From positions 1 through 9,134 of the forward strand of contig JAITAP010000093.1 in the NCBI GenBank assembly GCA_031284065.1: 9,134 nucleotides of DNA. The letters run 5' to 3'. The notes beneath the pieces are model-generated. The model searched no databases and was not told the DNA's origin. It worked only from the letters and a program-made list of their open reading frames with translations. Numbering within the stretch: the stretch's first letter is position 1; the number at the start of each line of letters is the position of its first letter. The DNA is from Prevotellaceae bacterium. GTDB taxonomy: Bacteria; Bacteroidota; Bacteroidia; Bacteroidales; UBA932. Shown piece by piece: positions 1-4,044 of this stretch. Both the position numbers and the translations under genes were made by a program.

Positions 1-459
1 CAAGTAGCAGTTCCGCCTCCGGCTCCATACCTCAAGTGTATAGCTTGTGGATCGCTTAAAGAACACCTTTGGGTTGCAAAGGTGGACGAGCCCGGTAAAT
101 ACACCAATGCAACTACAGGTACGGACAAGTACGATGGGCGAAAAAACACCGGTGGCGAAGCCAATAATCGTTGCCAAATCAAGGGGGCAGGGTGGTATCT
201 TCCCTCTATAGGGGAATTAGAGGCTATATACAAAGTTAGCTCTTTTAGAAGCATGTTTTGGAAAGGTTCTGCTTATTGGTCAAGCACGCACTACGACGGG
301 GAGGTTTATGGCAAAAAAACAGATGACTATAGTTACTTATATGTTTTCTCTGGAGCTCCTTCTAATAACTGGACACGACCAGGCATGACGGGGAATAAAA
401 AAATCCAGCAACATTCTGTACGCTGCTTTTGGAAACCCGATACATCTCAAGTTAAATGA
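1..459 (+). CDS. C-terminal part of a DUF1566 / Fibrobacter-major-domain-like protein (5' end outside window)
   Basis: The frame is open from base 1 to the TGA at 457-459, giving 152 residues of a longer protein; the GTG at 82 is internal, not a start. A Pro-rich stretch (VPPPAP, residues 4-9) leads into a domain with the marks of DUF1566/Fib_succ_major proteins: GWYLPSIGEL at about residues 64-73, YWSST at about 92-96 and a terminal SVRCFW. These domains are usually C-terminal modules of exported or surface lipoproteins in Bacteroidota and Fibrobacter, and their biochemical role is unknown. Cysteines at about residues 13 and 16 (CIAC) could form a small site or disulfide. Codon use is AT-rich like the small genes that follow. 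The family call is from remembered motifs only. No terminator is visible; repeat copy A begins 12 bases after the stop. Confidence 0.7.
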   Translation, partial: QVAVPPPAPYLKCIACGSLKEHLWVAKVDEPGKYTNATTGTDKYDGRKNTGGEANNRCQIKGAGWYLPSIGELEAIYKVSSFRSMFWKGSAYWSSTHYDGEVYGKKTDDYSYLYVFSGAPSNNWTRPGMTGNKKIQQHSVRCFWKPDTSQVK

Positions 460-501
460 GTTTCACTTGGTTTGTATTAAGAAAAAAATTGCTCCCTTTT
501 T

Positions 502-532
502 TTTGGATATTTCGAATTATATTGTACCTTTG
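502..532 (+). promoter_or_regulatory. Bacteroidota-type promoter inside repeat A
   Basis: TTTG (502-505), 19 nt, then TACCTTTG (525-532) fits the -33/-7 consensus of Bacteroidota sigma-ABfr closely. Transcription would start near 538-540 and run towards the small genes at 653 and 844. The -7 box coincides with minus-strand codons for Ser-Lys-Gly-Thr of the gene remnant, so it may be a fortuitous captured promoter. Confidence 0.6.
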
Positions 533-599
533 CTGTCAGAAAATCCGGTTGCGCGGGGGAGGTCTACAGCCGATTTCGGTATGCGGTCTCCAGGTGTCC
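517..599 (-). pseudogene. 3' remnant of a paralogue of the polyvalent-domain gene at 1071-1622
   Basis: Read on the minus strand, this stretch gives the tail TPGDRIPKSAVDLPRATGFS followed by DSKGTI and TAA. It equals the end of the 1071-1622 product except that two codons (Ser-Asn) are missing. An in-frame TAG lies just upstream (minus sense, near 606), so nothing longer is encoded. The only indel in this part is a multiple of three, whereas the flank beyond the stop has single-base indels. That pattern suggests the tail was under coding constraint before the copy was truncated. Confidence 0.6.
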
Positions 600-632
600 C
601 TTTCTAAAAGTGCCGGAAAAAAGAAAAAACGC

Positions 633-640
633 TACCTTTG
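633..640 (+). promoter_or_regulatory. -7 box ahead of small membrane-protein pair A
   Basis: TACCTTTG lies 12 nt before the ATG at 653, which would leave a leader of only about 6 nt. No clear TTTG -33 element is present at the right distance (GTG near 610-612). A three-codon frame, ATG CTA TGA (648-656), overlaps the start codon. Confidence 0.55.
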
Positions 641-652
641 TCGCTATATGCT

Positions 653-841
653 ATGAAAATAAGCAAGTACAACGAATTACTCGGTAAATTTCTTATCGAC
701 TGCGCTAAAATCATCTTTGGCAGCGTTATCATTGTTCCATTTTTTGTTGAGAAATCTTCCGATTGGAAAACGCTTGTTATTGGCTGCTGTAGCACACTAT
801 TATCTTTACTTTTGGGTTTAATCGTTTCAAAATCGAATTGA
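653..841 (+). CDS. Small two-helix membrane protein (pair A, first gene; DUF6722-like?)
   Basis: The ATG at 653 gives 62 residues; a TTG at 638 would add five residues but overlaps the -7 box, so ATG 653 is preferred. A short amphipathic N-terminus (KYNELLGKFLIDCAK, residues 5-19) is followed by two hydrophobic segments, about residues 18-34 and 42-58, joined by a short polar loop (EKSSDWK). The protein resembles the product at 1993-2184 in length, topology and the pattern (K/V)Y-x-x-L-x(2-3)-FL-D, then K and G-V-I. It resembles small Bacteroidota membrane proteins grouped as DUF6722, from memory and unchecked. No function is known. The next gene starts 2 bases after the stop, so the two should be translated from one mRNA. 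Confidence 0.65.
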   Translation: MKISKYNELLGKFLIDCAKIIFGSVIIVPFFVEKSSDWKTLVIGCCSTLLSLLLGLIVSKSN

Positions 842-843
842 CT

Positions 844-960
844 ATGACAAACGCACTTAATGCCATATACGTTGGCTTCGCAATTTTCGCTTTTTTATGC
901 TTTGCGGTTGTTAAAATCGCAGAATATCGTAACAAAAAACAAGTAACAACGACAAATTGA
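844..960 (+). CDS. 38-residue single-helix membrane protein (pair A, second gene)
   Basis: The ATG at 844, two bases after the preceding TGA, opens a 38-codon frame ending in TGA at 958-960. A hydrophobic helix spans about residues 8-25 (IYVGFAIFAFLCFAVVKI) and is followed by a short basic, Thr-rich tail (YRNKKQVTTTN), predicting one transmembrane segment with a positive end, probably cytosolic. It is not recognised as a named family. The tight spacing to the 62-residue gene, and the same arrangement repeated at 1993-2282, support it as a real gene. Possible roles, by analogy only, include a membrane-perturbing peptide or a small partner subunit of its neighbour. Confidence 0.55.
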   Translation: MTNALNAIYVGFAIFAFLCFAVVKIAEYRNKKQVTTTN

Positions 961-975
961 TAGGCGTAGTGGGTG

Positions 976-999
976 TGCCGATAGGCATAGCGGCATTTT
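976..999 (+). terminator. Weak hairpin-T stretch after pair A
   Basis: TGCCG (976-980) pairs with CGGCA (991-995) over a 10-base loop, followed by TTTT. The stem is only five pairs, so termination here is tentative; it is the only candidate before repeat B. Confidence 0.35.
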
Positions 1000-1024
1000 C
1001 GTGTATTAATTGTGGCTGCATTTA

Positions 1025-1159
1025 TTTGTATTAAGGAAAAAAATTGCTCCCTTTTTTTGGAGATTTCGAATTATATTGTACCTTTGCTGTTAGAATCAGA
1101 AAATCCGGTTGCGCGGGGGAGGTCTACAGCCGATTTCGGTATGCGGTCTCCAGGTGTCC
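1025..1159. repeat. Direct repeat copy B, overlapping the 3' end of the minus-strand gene
   Basis: This is the partner of 471-599, at an offset of 554 bases, with a 6-base insertion (tagaat) relative to copy A. Positions 1071-1159 are coding (C-terminal tail of the minus-strand gene) and 1025-1070 are its downstream flank. The flank carries three differences in about 46 bases, two of them single-base indels. The coding part has no substitutions. Confidence 0.9.
1056..1086 (+). promoter_or_regulatory. Plus-strand promoter over the 3' end of the minus-strand gene
   Basis: TTTG (1056-1059), 19 nt, TACCTTTG (1079-1086): a consensus Bacteroidota promoter pointing into the 3' end of the gene at 1071-1622, antisense to it. 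The -7 box is read on the other strand as codons near the C-terminus (Lys-Gly-Thr). Transcription would begin near 1092 and meet the hairpin-T signal at 1173-1201. Confidence 0.55.
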
Positions 1160-1622
1160 TTTCCGGAAGATTGCCCGGGCTTTGTCCCGGGTTTTCTTTT
1201 TCCATAACCTCATAAGAGTAGGCTCTATTTCCCTCTCGCCGTGTTACTTTTACAGTAATTTTGACAAGATATATTTTATCCTCGTACTTTATTGCTCCGT
1301 ATAGGCGCTGTATTTCTACAATATGTGGGTTATTAACCCTATCTTTTTTTGTTTCTTTCAGCACAGCCGTCTTTATAGTAACCGGCAACTTCTTTAGCGT
1401 TGATAGGTGGACGTCTTTACTTACGCTCTTCTGTATGGCAGATTCACTTGTATACTTCTCTATGGTTGTTTTTGATATGTAAATATCCTCGCCCGTATCA
1501 TCGTTTCTATACGTACCGACAATATTCTCTTTAGCCCATTTTCGGGCTTCATCAAAGTTTTTGAAGCTGTGCTTTGGCGTATCTATTGGCGCTGTTCTCT
1601 CGAGCATTTGGGCTATGGACAT
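1071..1622 (-). CDS. Stand-alone polyvalent-protein-associated domain protein (LPD3 / BECR-nuclease-like)
   Basis: The 183-residue product has an N-terminal lead with FDEARKWAKENIVGTY (about 23-38), an HLSTLKKLP helix (72-80), then IQRLYGAIKYEDKIYLVKIT (104-123) and AYSYEVM (134-140), and a Pro/Gly-rich, probably disordered tail. This pattern matches the domain that usually forms the C-terminal end of very large phage or conjugative-element polyvalent proteins in Bacteroidota, labelled LPD3 or a barnase-EndoU-ColicinE5/D-RelE-like nuclease domain; family assignment is from memory. Here it stands alone. The -7 box TACCTTTG ends 6 nt before the ATG at 1622, so the mRNA would be almost leaderless; Met6 (codon 1605-1607) is an alternative start. 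Its 3' end is duplicated at 471-599 and covered by an antisense promoter and terminator. It could be a free nuclease or toxin domain, or a cut-off fragment kept under its own promoter. Confidence 0.6.
   Translation of the reverse strand: MSIAQMLERTAPIDTPKHSFKNFDEARKWAKENIVGTYRNDDTGEDIYISKTTIEKYTSESAIQKSVSKDVHLSTLKKLPVTIKTAVLKETKKDRVNNPHIVEIQRLYGAIKYEDKIYLVKITVKVTRREGNRAYSYEVMEKENPGQSPGNLPERTPGDRIPKSAVDLPRATGFSDSNSKGTI
1092..1201 (+). ncRNA. Putative antisense RNA of about 105-110 nt
   Basis: A consensus promoter (-7 box 1079-1086) and an intrinsic terminator (1173-1201) on the same strand bound a short non-coding transcript fully antisense to the last third of the minus-strand polyvalent-domain gene. 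No convincing protein is encoded by it. It could pair with the mRNA of that gene, or with any transcript of the paralogous remnant at 517-599. This is inferred from signals alone; the exact ends are estimates. Confidence 0.35.
1173..1201 (+). terminator. Intrinsic terminator inside the minus-strand gene
   Basis: CCCGGG (1174-1179), loop CTTTGT, CCCGGG (1186-1191), with a G-T pair at the base, then TTTTCTTTTT (1192-1201). The T-rich tail exists only on the plus strand, so the signal would act on the antisense transcript. On the minus strand these bases encode part of ENPGQSPGN. Confidence 0.5.
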
Positions 1623-1628
1623 ATTTTA

Positions 1629-1679
1629 CAAAGGTAGCCATATTTTTGAAACTTTGCATCAAAAACATTGCTACCTTTG
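1629..1679. promoter_or_regulatory. Palindromic divergent promoter
   Basis: Left arm 1629-1649 and right arm 1659-1679 are inverted repeats matching at 19 of 21 positions around a 9-base spacer. Each arm ends in a -7 box: TACCTTTG on the minus strand (1629-1636) and on the plus strand (1672-1679). Each box is preceded by TTTTTG from the opposite arm at about 23 nt. The minus promoter serves the gene at 1071-1622; the plus promoter points to a 24-codon frame at 1684 and the region beyond. Confidence 0.65.
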
Positions 1680-1683
1680 CGCA

Positions 1684-1758
1684 ATGTTTAATCAAAAATC
1701 TTATTCAAAAATGAAACCAGCATTCTTCGGGTTTTCTATTTGCAATGTGATACAATAG
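1684..1758 (+). CDS. Possible 24-residue leaderless ORF from the divergent promoter
   Basis: The ATG at 1684 lies 4 nt after the plus-strand -7 box of the palindromic promoter and opens a 24-codon frame ending in TAG at 1756-1758. The peptide starts MFNQKSYSKM and has a hydrophobic end (AFFGFSICNVI). Its position mirrors that of the minus-strand gene, which is the only support. It may be the stump of a lost gene or chance; no family is recognised. From 1759 to about 1864 nothing else is visible. Confidence 0.2.
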   Translation: MFNQKSYSKMKPAFFGFSICNVIQ

Positions 1759-1840
1759 CGATACATGTTTTACGTAATTATTTGATTATTAATATACATT
1801 CGGCTCTCATGGCGTGTACAATAATCCACTCGCGTAACCC

Positions 1841-1872
1841 ATTTGGTGAATTAAAAATTTGTTGCTACATTT
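1841..1872 (+). promoter_or_regulatory. Promoter upstream of the repeats and small-protein pair B
   Basis: TTTG (1841-1844), about 20 nt, then TACATTTG (1865-1872): a good match to the Bacteroidota consensus. Transcription would begin near 1878, cross both GTTGTGATTTGC repeats as a leader of roughly 115 nt, and enter the genes at 1993 and 2187, ending at the terminator at 2329-2367. Confidence 0.55.
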
Positions 1873-1882
1873 GTTGTGGTTG

Positions 1883-1977
1883 GTTGTGATTTGCTTGCAT
1901 TCTTTGAAATTTTGTGGTAGTTTGGAACACGTATCGTGCAGTTAACCAACAAGCAGGAGTTGTGATTTGCTTGCATT
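1883..1977 (+). repeat. CRISPR-repeat-like direct repeats, period 76
   Basis: GTTGTGATTTGCTTGCATT occurs exactly at 1883-1901 and again at 1959-1977, a period of 76. The first continues to ...GTTTGGAACAC at 1930. The start GTTGTGATTTGCT and an end like GGAAC resemble the 46-47 nt type II-C CRISPR repeats of Bacteroidota, and 76 equals a 46-nt repeat plus a 30-nt spacer. The second copy diverges after its first 19 bases and runs into the gene at 1993. No cas gene and no second full repeat are present, so this is at most an array remnant; it could instead be an unrelated dispersed repeat. Confidence 0.4.
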
Positions 1978-1992
1978 TTTAATGAGTTGATA

Positions 1993-2184
1993 ATGAGAAA
2001 AAACGTGTACAAAGACCTCGCCAGGGTTTTCTTGGACGTAATAAAGTACACCCTCACGGGTGTAATATTGTCGTCCTTTATTGGGCACATGGAGAATATG
2101 TTGATGCTGTATGTTACCATCTCTGCCGTTATTTTTAGCGCATTAGGTATTTATTTGTTTTTCAGTAAATTAGGGGAGGAATAA
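1993..2184 (+). CDS. Small two-helix membrane protein (pair B, first gene; DUF6722-like?)
   Basis: The ATG at 1993 gives 63 residues; a TTG at 1987 would add only two. The N-terminus MRKNVYKDLARVFLDVIKY is basic and amphipathic; hydrophobic segments lie at about residues 19-33 (YTLTGVILSSFIGH) and 38-57 (MLMLYVTISAVIFSALGIYLFF), with a short loop between. It is a paralogue-like match to the protein at 653-841 in size, topology and N-terminal pattern, though much diverged, so this is an old duplication or separate acquisition rather than a recent copy. The last codons (GGGGAGGA, 2173-2180) form a strong ribosome-binding site for the next gene, which is unusual in a phylum that rarely uses them. 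Function is unknown; the DUF6722 link is from memory. Confidence 0.65.
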   Translation: MRKNVYKDLARVFLDVIKYTLTGVILSSFIGHMENMLMLYVTISAVIFSALGIYLFFSKLGEE

Positions 2185-2186
2185 TT

Positions 2187-2282
2187 ATGTTAGGTATGTA
2201 TTTTGGTATGATCGGGATGCTAATAGTTGCCATTGGTGGGTTCATCGGTGGGCGTATGTTCAAGTCATCAGAAGCACAATAA
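2187..2282 (+). CDS. 31-residue single-helix membrane protein (pair B, second gene)
   Basis: The ATG at 2187 follows the preceding TAA by two bases, with GGGGAGGA 6 nt upstream. The peptide has one Gly/Met-rich hydrophobic helix (about residues 3-22, ending IGGFIGG) followed by a basic-polar tail RMFKSSEAQ. The layout (two-helix gene, 2-base gap, one-helix gene) is the same as at 653-960, which argues for a functional unit. The sequence itself is not clearly similar to the 38-residue peptide, so topology rather than sequence seems conserved. No family is recognised. A perfect 14-bp-stem terminator follows 46 bases downstream. Confidence 0.55.
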   Translation: MLGMYFGMIGMLIVAIGGFIGGRMFKSSEAQ

Positions 2283-2284
2283 TA

Positions 2285-2311
2285 TGTTGTGTGCGTTGGT
2301 TGTGATTTGCT
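2285..2311 (+). repeat. Third GTTGTGATTTGCT repeat, after pair B
   Basis: TGTTGTG, three bases, then GTTGGTTGTGATTTGCT repeats the sequence at 1872-1895 (which lacks the three bases). With the repeats at 1883 and 1959 it brackets pair B. Confidence 0.55.
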
Positions 2312-2328
2312 CCTCACGCTCCACGAGT

Positions 2329-2367
2329 GCAGCGTTGCGCAATTTTGCGCAACGCTGCTTTGTTTTT
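2329..2367 (+). terminator. Strong intrinsic terminator of pair B
   Basis: Perfect 14-base arms, GCAGCGTTGCGCAA and TTGCGCAACGCTGC, separated by TT (2329-2358), followed by TTTGTTTTT. In practice the innermost pairs would open to form the loop. It closes the transcription unit that begins near 1878. Confidence 0.85.
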
Positions 2368-2424
2368 AGGAGGTTGACAAACAGCCTGCAATTTCAACTA
2401 ACAAATGCAACTTTAAAGTCAGGA

Positions 2425-2460
2425 AAACGTTCTTCGATATCATGCCCTCGATGAACGTTT
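2425..2460 (+). other. Stem-loop in IS30-like element copy 1
   Basis: AAACGTTCTTCGA (2425-2437) pairs with TCGATGAACGTTT (2448-2460) with one mismatch over a 10-base loop. The equivalent place in copy 2 also forms a stem, with a different sequence. It could shield the transposase start from read-through transcripts, as hairpins near insertion-sequence ends do; this is inference. Confidence 0.65.
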
Positions 2461-2487
2461 AGGAAAAATTTCTACTTTTACGGTGCT

Positions 2488-2610
2488 ATGCAAAAAGTAC
2501 AATTATCCCGTGAGCAAAGGCACACAACTTCTGCGATGCGCAGGCAGGGGTATATCCAGATAATGATGGCAATCGGCAAAGGCAAGTCGGGAGTACGTCT
2601 GCCCGGTTGA
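2488..2610 (+). pseudogene. IS30 transposase N-terminal remnant (copy 1)
   Basis: The ATG at 2488 starts MQKVQLSREQRHTTSAMRRQG, the N-terminal helix-turn-helix of IS30-family transposases (usual form LTxEQRYxI), followed by MMAIGKGKSGVR, the second half of the helix-turn-helix. A deletion then causes a stop at 2608-2610 after 40 residues, against about 320-400 in an intact transposase. Further downstream, LRKERS and the C-terminal PKEIFRYLHDKVALRC are still readable in another frame. A DDE catalytic domain is absent. It is not functional as a transposase. Confidence 0.7.
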
Positions 2611-2705
2611 GTACGCGCAAGACACGGCGGGGCTGCGCAAAGAGCGTTCACCCAAAGAAATTTTCCGATATTTGCACGATAAAGTTGCGTTGAGATGTTG
2701 AATCC

Positions 2706-2718
2706 GCGAACCGCCCTT
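2706..2718. repeat. GAACCGCCCTT-type short repeat at the end of the C40 gene
   Basis: GCGAACCGCCCTT abuts and overlaps the stop codon of the minus-strand peptidase gene (read there as TAA-GGGCGGTTCGC). The same word recurs downstream of the M23 gene at 4911-5015. Confidence 0.55.
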
Positions 2719-3514
2719 ACATTGCCTTCACCACCCGCAGCTTGTGCGTGTATTGGTTGAGGTTGCCGTTAAAGATACCTGTGCTGTCCACGCTGTCGAT
2801 ACGGACGCAGCCGGAGGCGTGGATAATCTTTCCACCGCCCAGCAGCATCCCCACATGGGTAATTTTTTCCCCTTCGCTGCCAAAGAATGCGAGGTCTGCC
2901 GGCTGTGCGTCTTCCGTGAGGCTCACGGCCGTTCCCGCTTCGGCTTGCTGCGCGGCGTCGCGCGGAATGGCGACTCCGGCCGTCCGGTAGGCCAGCTGCG
3001 TAAGCCCGGAGCAGTCAACCCCCAGCGCCGTCCGTCCGCCCCAGAGGTAGGGTGCGTTGAGCAGCTGCATTGCGGCGGCTACGGCGGCGCGGCGGCGACC
3101 TGCGGGCAGCTTGCGGAGCGCGCGCGTCAGCCGGTAGGTGTTGCCCGCCAGCGCAAAGGTGCGCGTAGCCTCGCTGTAGCCGTACAGCACGCTGCCCTGC
3201 GGGAGGTAAACGTGCTGACCCGTTTGCCGGTTCACGGCGAGGCTCAGCGCGGAGGTGCAAATACGGAAGGGCAGCGGGGGTTCGCCCTCCCGCGCCGCCT
3301 CGTCCGGAAGGTGCACCATCAGGCGGTTAACCCAGCCCGCGTAGCGGTCGAGGTCGGCGCAAATGCGAAGCCAGCCGGTGGATTGCTCCGCCACGCAAAA
3401 AGTTTCGCCCCACAGCAGCTGCGACGTCATTTCGCTGCGCTCATCCGCTGCGGAGCGCATGGGGACTACCGGACAGATGGCAATGCCACGCTTCATAGAG
3501 GTATTTTTTTGCAT
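2717..3514 (-). CDS. NlpC/P60 (peptidase C40) family cell-wall hydrolase with SH3-like domains
   Basis: The product (265 residues from ATG 3514, or 259 from Met7 at 3496, whose MKRGIAICPVVPMRS start looks more like the family) has N-terminal SH3b-like sequence (about 10-125: SEMTSQLLWGE, GWLR, YAGWV) and a C-terminal NlpC/P60 domain (about 140-265). The catalytic cysteine is C168 in GVDCSGL, the histidine H220 in THVGM, and the third polar residue H232 in IIHASG. Such enzymes cut the D-Glu-(meso)DAP bond of peptidoglycan stem peptides (YkfC-like). There is no signal peptide, so it may act in the cytoplasm on imported muropeptides or be exported another way. A near-consensus -7 box (TACCTTCG, minus strand, 3527-3534) lies 12 nt before ATG 3514. 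It is transcribed divergently from ruvX. High GC, unlike the region to its left. Confidence 0.88.
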   Translation of the reverse strand: MQKNTSMKRGIAICPVVPMRSAADERSEMTSQLLWGETFCVAEQSTGWLRICADLDRYAGWVNRLMVHLPDEAAREGEPPLPFRICTSALSLAVNRQTGQHVYLPQGSVLYGYSEATRTFALAGNTYRLTRALRKLPAGRRRAAVAAAMQLLNAPYLWGGRTALGVDCSGLTQLAYRTAGVAIPRDAAQQAEAGTAVSLTEDAQPADLAFFGSEGEKITHVGMLLGGGKIIHASGCVRIDSVDSTGIFNGNLNQYTHKLRVVKAM

Positions 3515-3526
3515 GAAACAGTACGG

Positions 3527-3534
3527 CGAAGGTA
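3527..3534 (-). promoter_or_regulatory. Probable -7 box of the C40 peptidase gene
   Basis: TACCTTCG on the minus strand differs from TAnnTTTG at one base and lies 12 nt upstream of the first ATG. No clear -33 TTTG is visible. Confidence 0.4.
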
Positions 3535-3552
3535 AAAAAAATCCGGAGATAT

Positions 3553-3584
3553 TTTGCTGGGCTTAATAAAATATAGTACCTTTG
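3553..3584 (+). promoter_or_regulatory. Promoter of the ruvX-M23 operon
   Basis: TTTG (3553-3556), 20 nt, TACCTTTG (3577-3584): consensus Bacteroidota promoter, about 19 nt before the GTG start at 3604. Confidence 0.75.
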
Positions 3585-3603
3585 CTGTCAATTTGATAAA
3601 AAT

Positions 3604-4044
3604 GTGGGGAAATTATTAGCCATAGACTACGGCAGAAAGCGTGTAGGCATAGCCGCCACCGACGATTTGCAAATTGCGGCAAACGCCCTTGGCACCTTCC
3701 CGCCCGCCGGTGCGCTTGATTTCTTGGTGCGCTACGCCGCAGACCACGAGCTGGACGCCGTGGTGGTGGGGATGCCCCTGAACCTCAACGGACAACCCTC
3801 TGCGGCAGCGGAGGGGGCAAGGAATTTTACCGTGCGCGTAAAAAAATTGCTACCCGGCGTAGTTGTTGACACGTTCGACGAACGGTTTACCTCCAAGCTG
3901 GCCATGCAGACGATTATGGAGGCCGGCGTAAAGAAAATGGCGCGGCGCAACAAGGCGCTCGTTGATAAGGTAAGCGCCTGCATCATGCTTCAATCCTACA
4001 TGGAACATAGAAAATTGATTGTTAACCTAAAAAAAAGCACATGA
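3604..4044 (+). CDS. ruvX: RuvX/YqgF-family Holliday-junction resolvase-like nuclease
   Basis: The 146-residue length is usual for the family. The RNase H-like fold is signalled by LAIDYGRKRVGIA (residues 5-17, acidic D8), VVVGMPLNLNG (53-63), DERFTS (92-97) and VDKVSACIMLQ (120-130, D121). Family members are linked to processing of 16S rRNA 5' ends and to Holliday-junction resolution; the former is the better supported essential role in E. coli. The GTG at 3604 is chosen because the nearby ATG at 3602 is in another frame and the protein then begins MGKLLAIDYG as expected. Its TGA overlaps the ATG of the next gene (ATGA at 4041-4044), so the two are translationally coupled. Confidence 0.93.
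   Translation: MGKLLAIDYGRKRVGIAATDDLQIAANALGTFPPAGALDFLVRYAADHELDAVVVGMPLNLNGQPSAAAEGARNFTVRVKKLLPGVVVDTFDERFTSKLAMQTIMEAGVKKMARRNKALVDKVSACIMLQSYMEHRKLIVNLKKST

Larger units (their letters stand above)
471..599. repeat. Direct repeat copy A (partner at 1025-1159)
   Basis: This 129-bp segment matches 1025-1159 almost completely. Differences are one extra T in the T run, one missing G near the start, one T/G substitution, and a 6-base gap at 'gctgt^cag'. On the minus strand, 517-599 encodes the same C-terminal tail as the gene at 1071-1622 and ends at the same TAA, so copy A is the 3' stump of a lost paralogue plus its downstream flank. On the plus strand it carries a consensus promoter pointing towards the small genes at 653-960. 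Confidence 0.9.
2392..2704 (+). mobile_element. Internally deleted IS30-family element, copy 1
   Basis: About 313 bp bounded by imperfect terminal inverted repeats: the left end TTTCAAC...GCAACTTTA against the complement of the right end TAAAGTTGC...GTTGAA, with about 19 of 28 positions matching. It aligns along its whole length with 5500-5858. Inside is the start of an IS30-type transposase (2488-2610), a loss of about 34 bases relative to copy 2, then a stretch encoding PKEIFRYLHDKVALRC and a stop, which is the C-terminal end of IS30 transposases. The catalytic core is missing. A hairpin at 2425-2460 lies upstream of the ATG. It can move only if a full-length relative acts in trans. Confidence 0.75.

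Noticed and set aside
456..656. A 66-residue plus-strand open frame across repeat A
   Set aside because: Its sequence follows the repeat and the minus-strand remnant; the same repeat in copy B gives a different, unrelated plus-strand product after single-base indels.
648..656. ATG CTA TGA micro-frame overlapping the start of the first small gene
   Set aside because: Could be a start-stop regulatory element, but three codons over nine bases are easily due to chance and the leader there is only a few bases.
1883..2005. A complete CRISPR array
   Set aside because: Only one plausibly full repeat and one half repeat are present, with no cas gene and no anti-repeat (GCAAATCACAAC) anywhere in the window; kept only as a CRISPR-like repeat.
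1851..2120. An 89-residue minus-strand open frame across the repeats and pair B
   Set aside because: Antisense to the better supported small gene; no family resemblance; probably chance in AT-rich DNA.
2744..3535. A 263-residue open frame on the plus strand
   Set aside because: It lies fully antisense to the NlpC/P60 gene, has low-complexity Arg/Ala/Gly-rich composition and no recognisable motif; it is a by-product of high GC.
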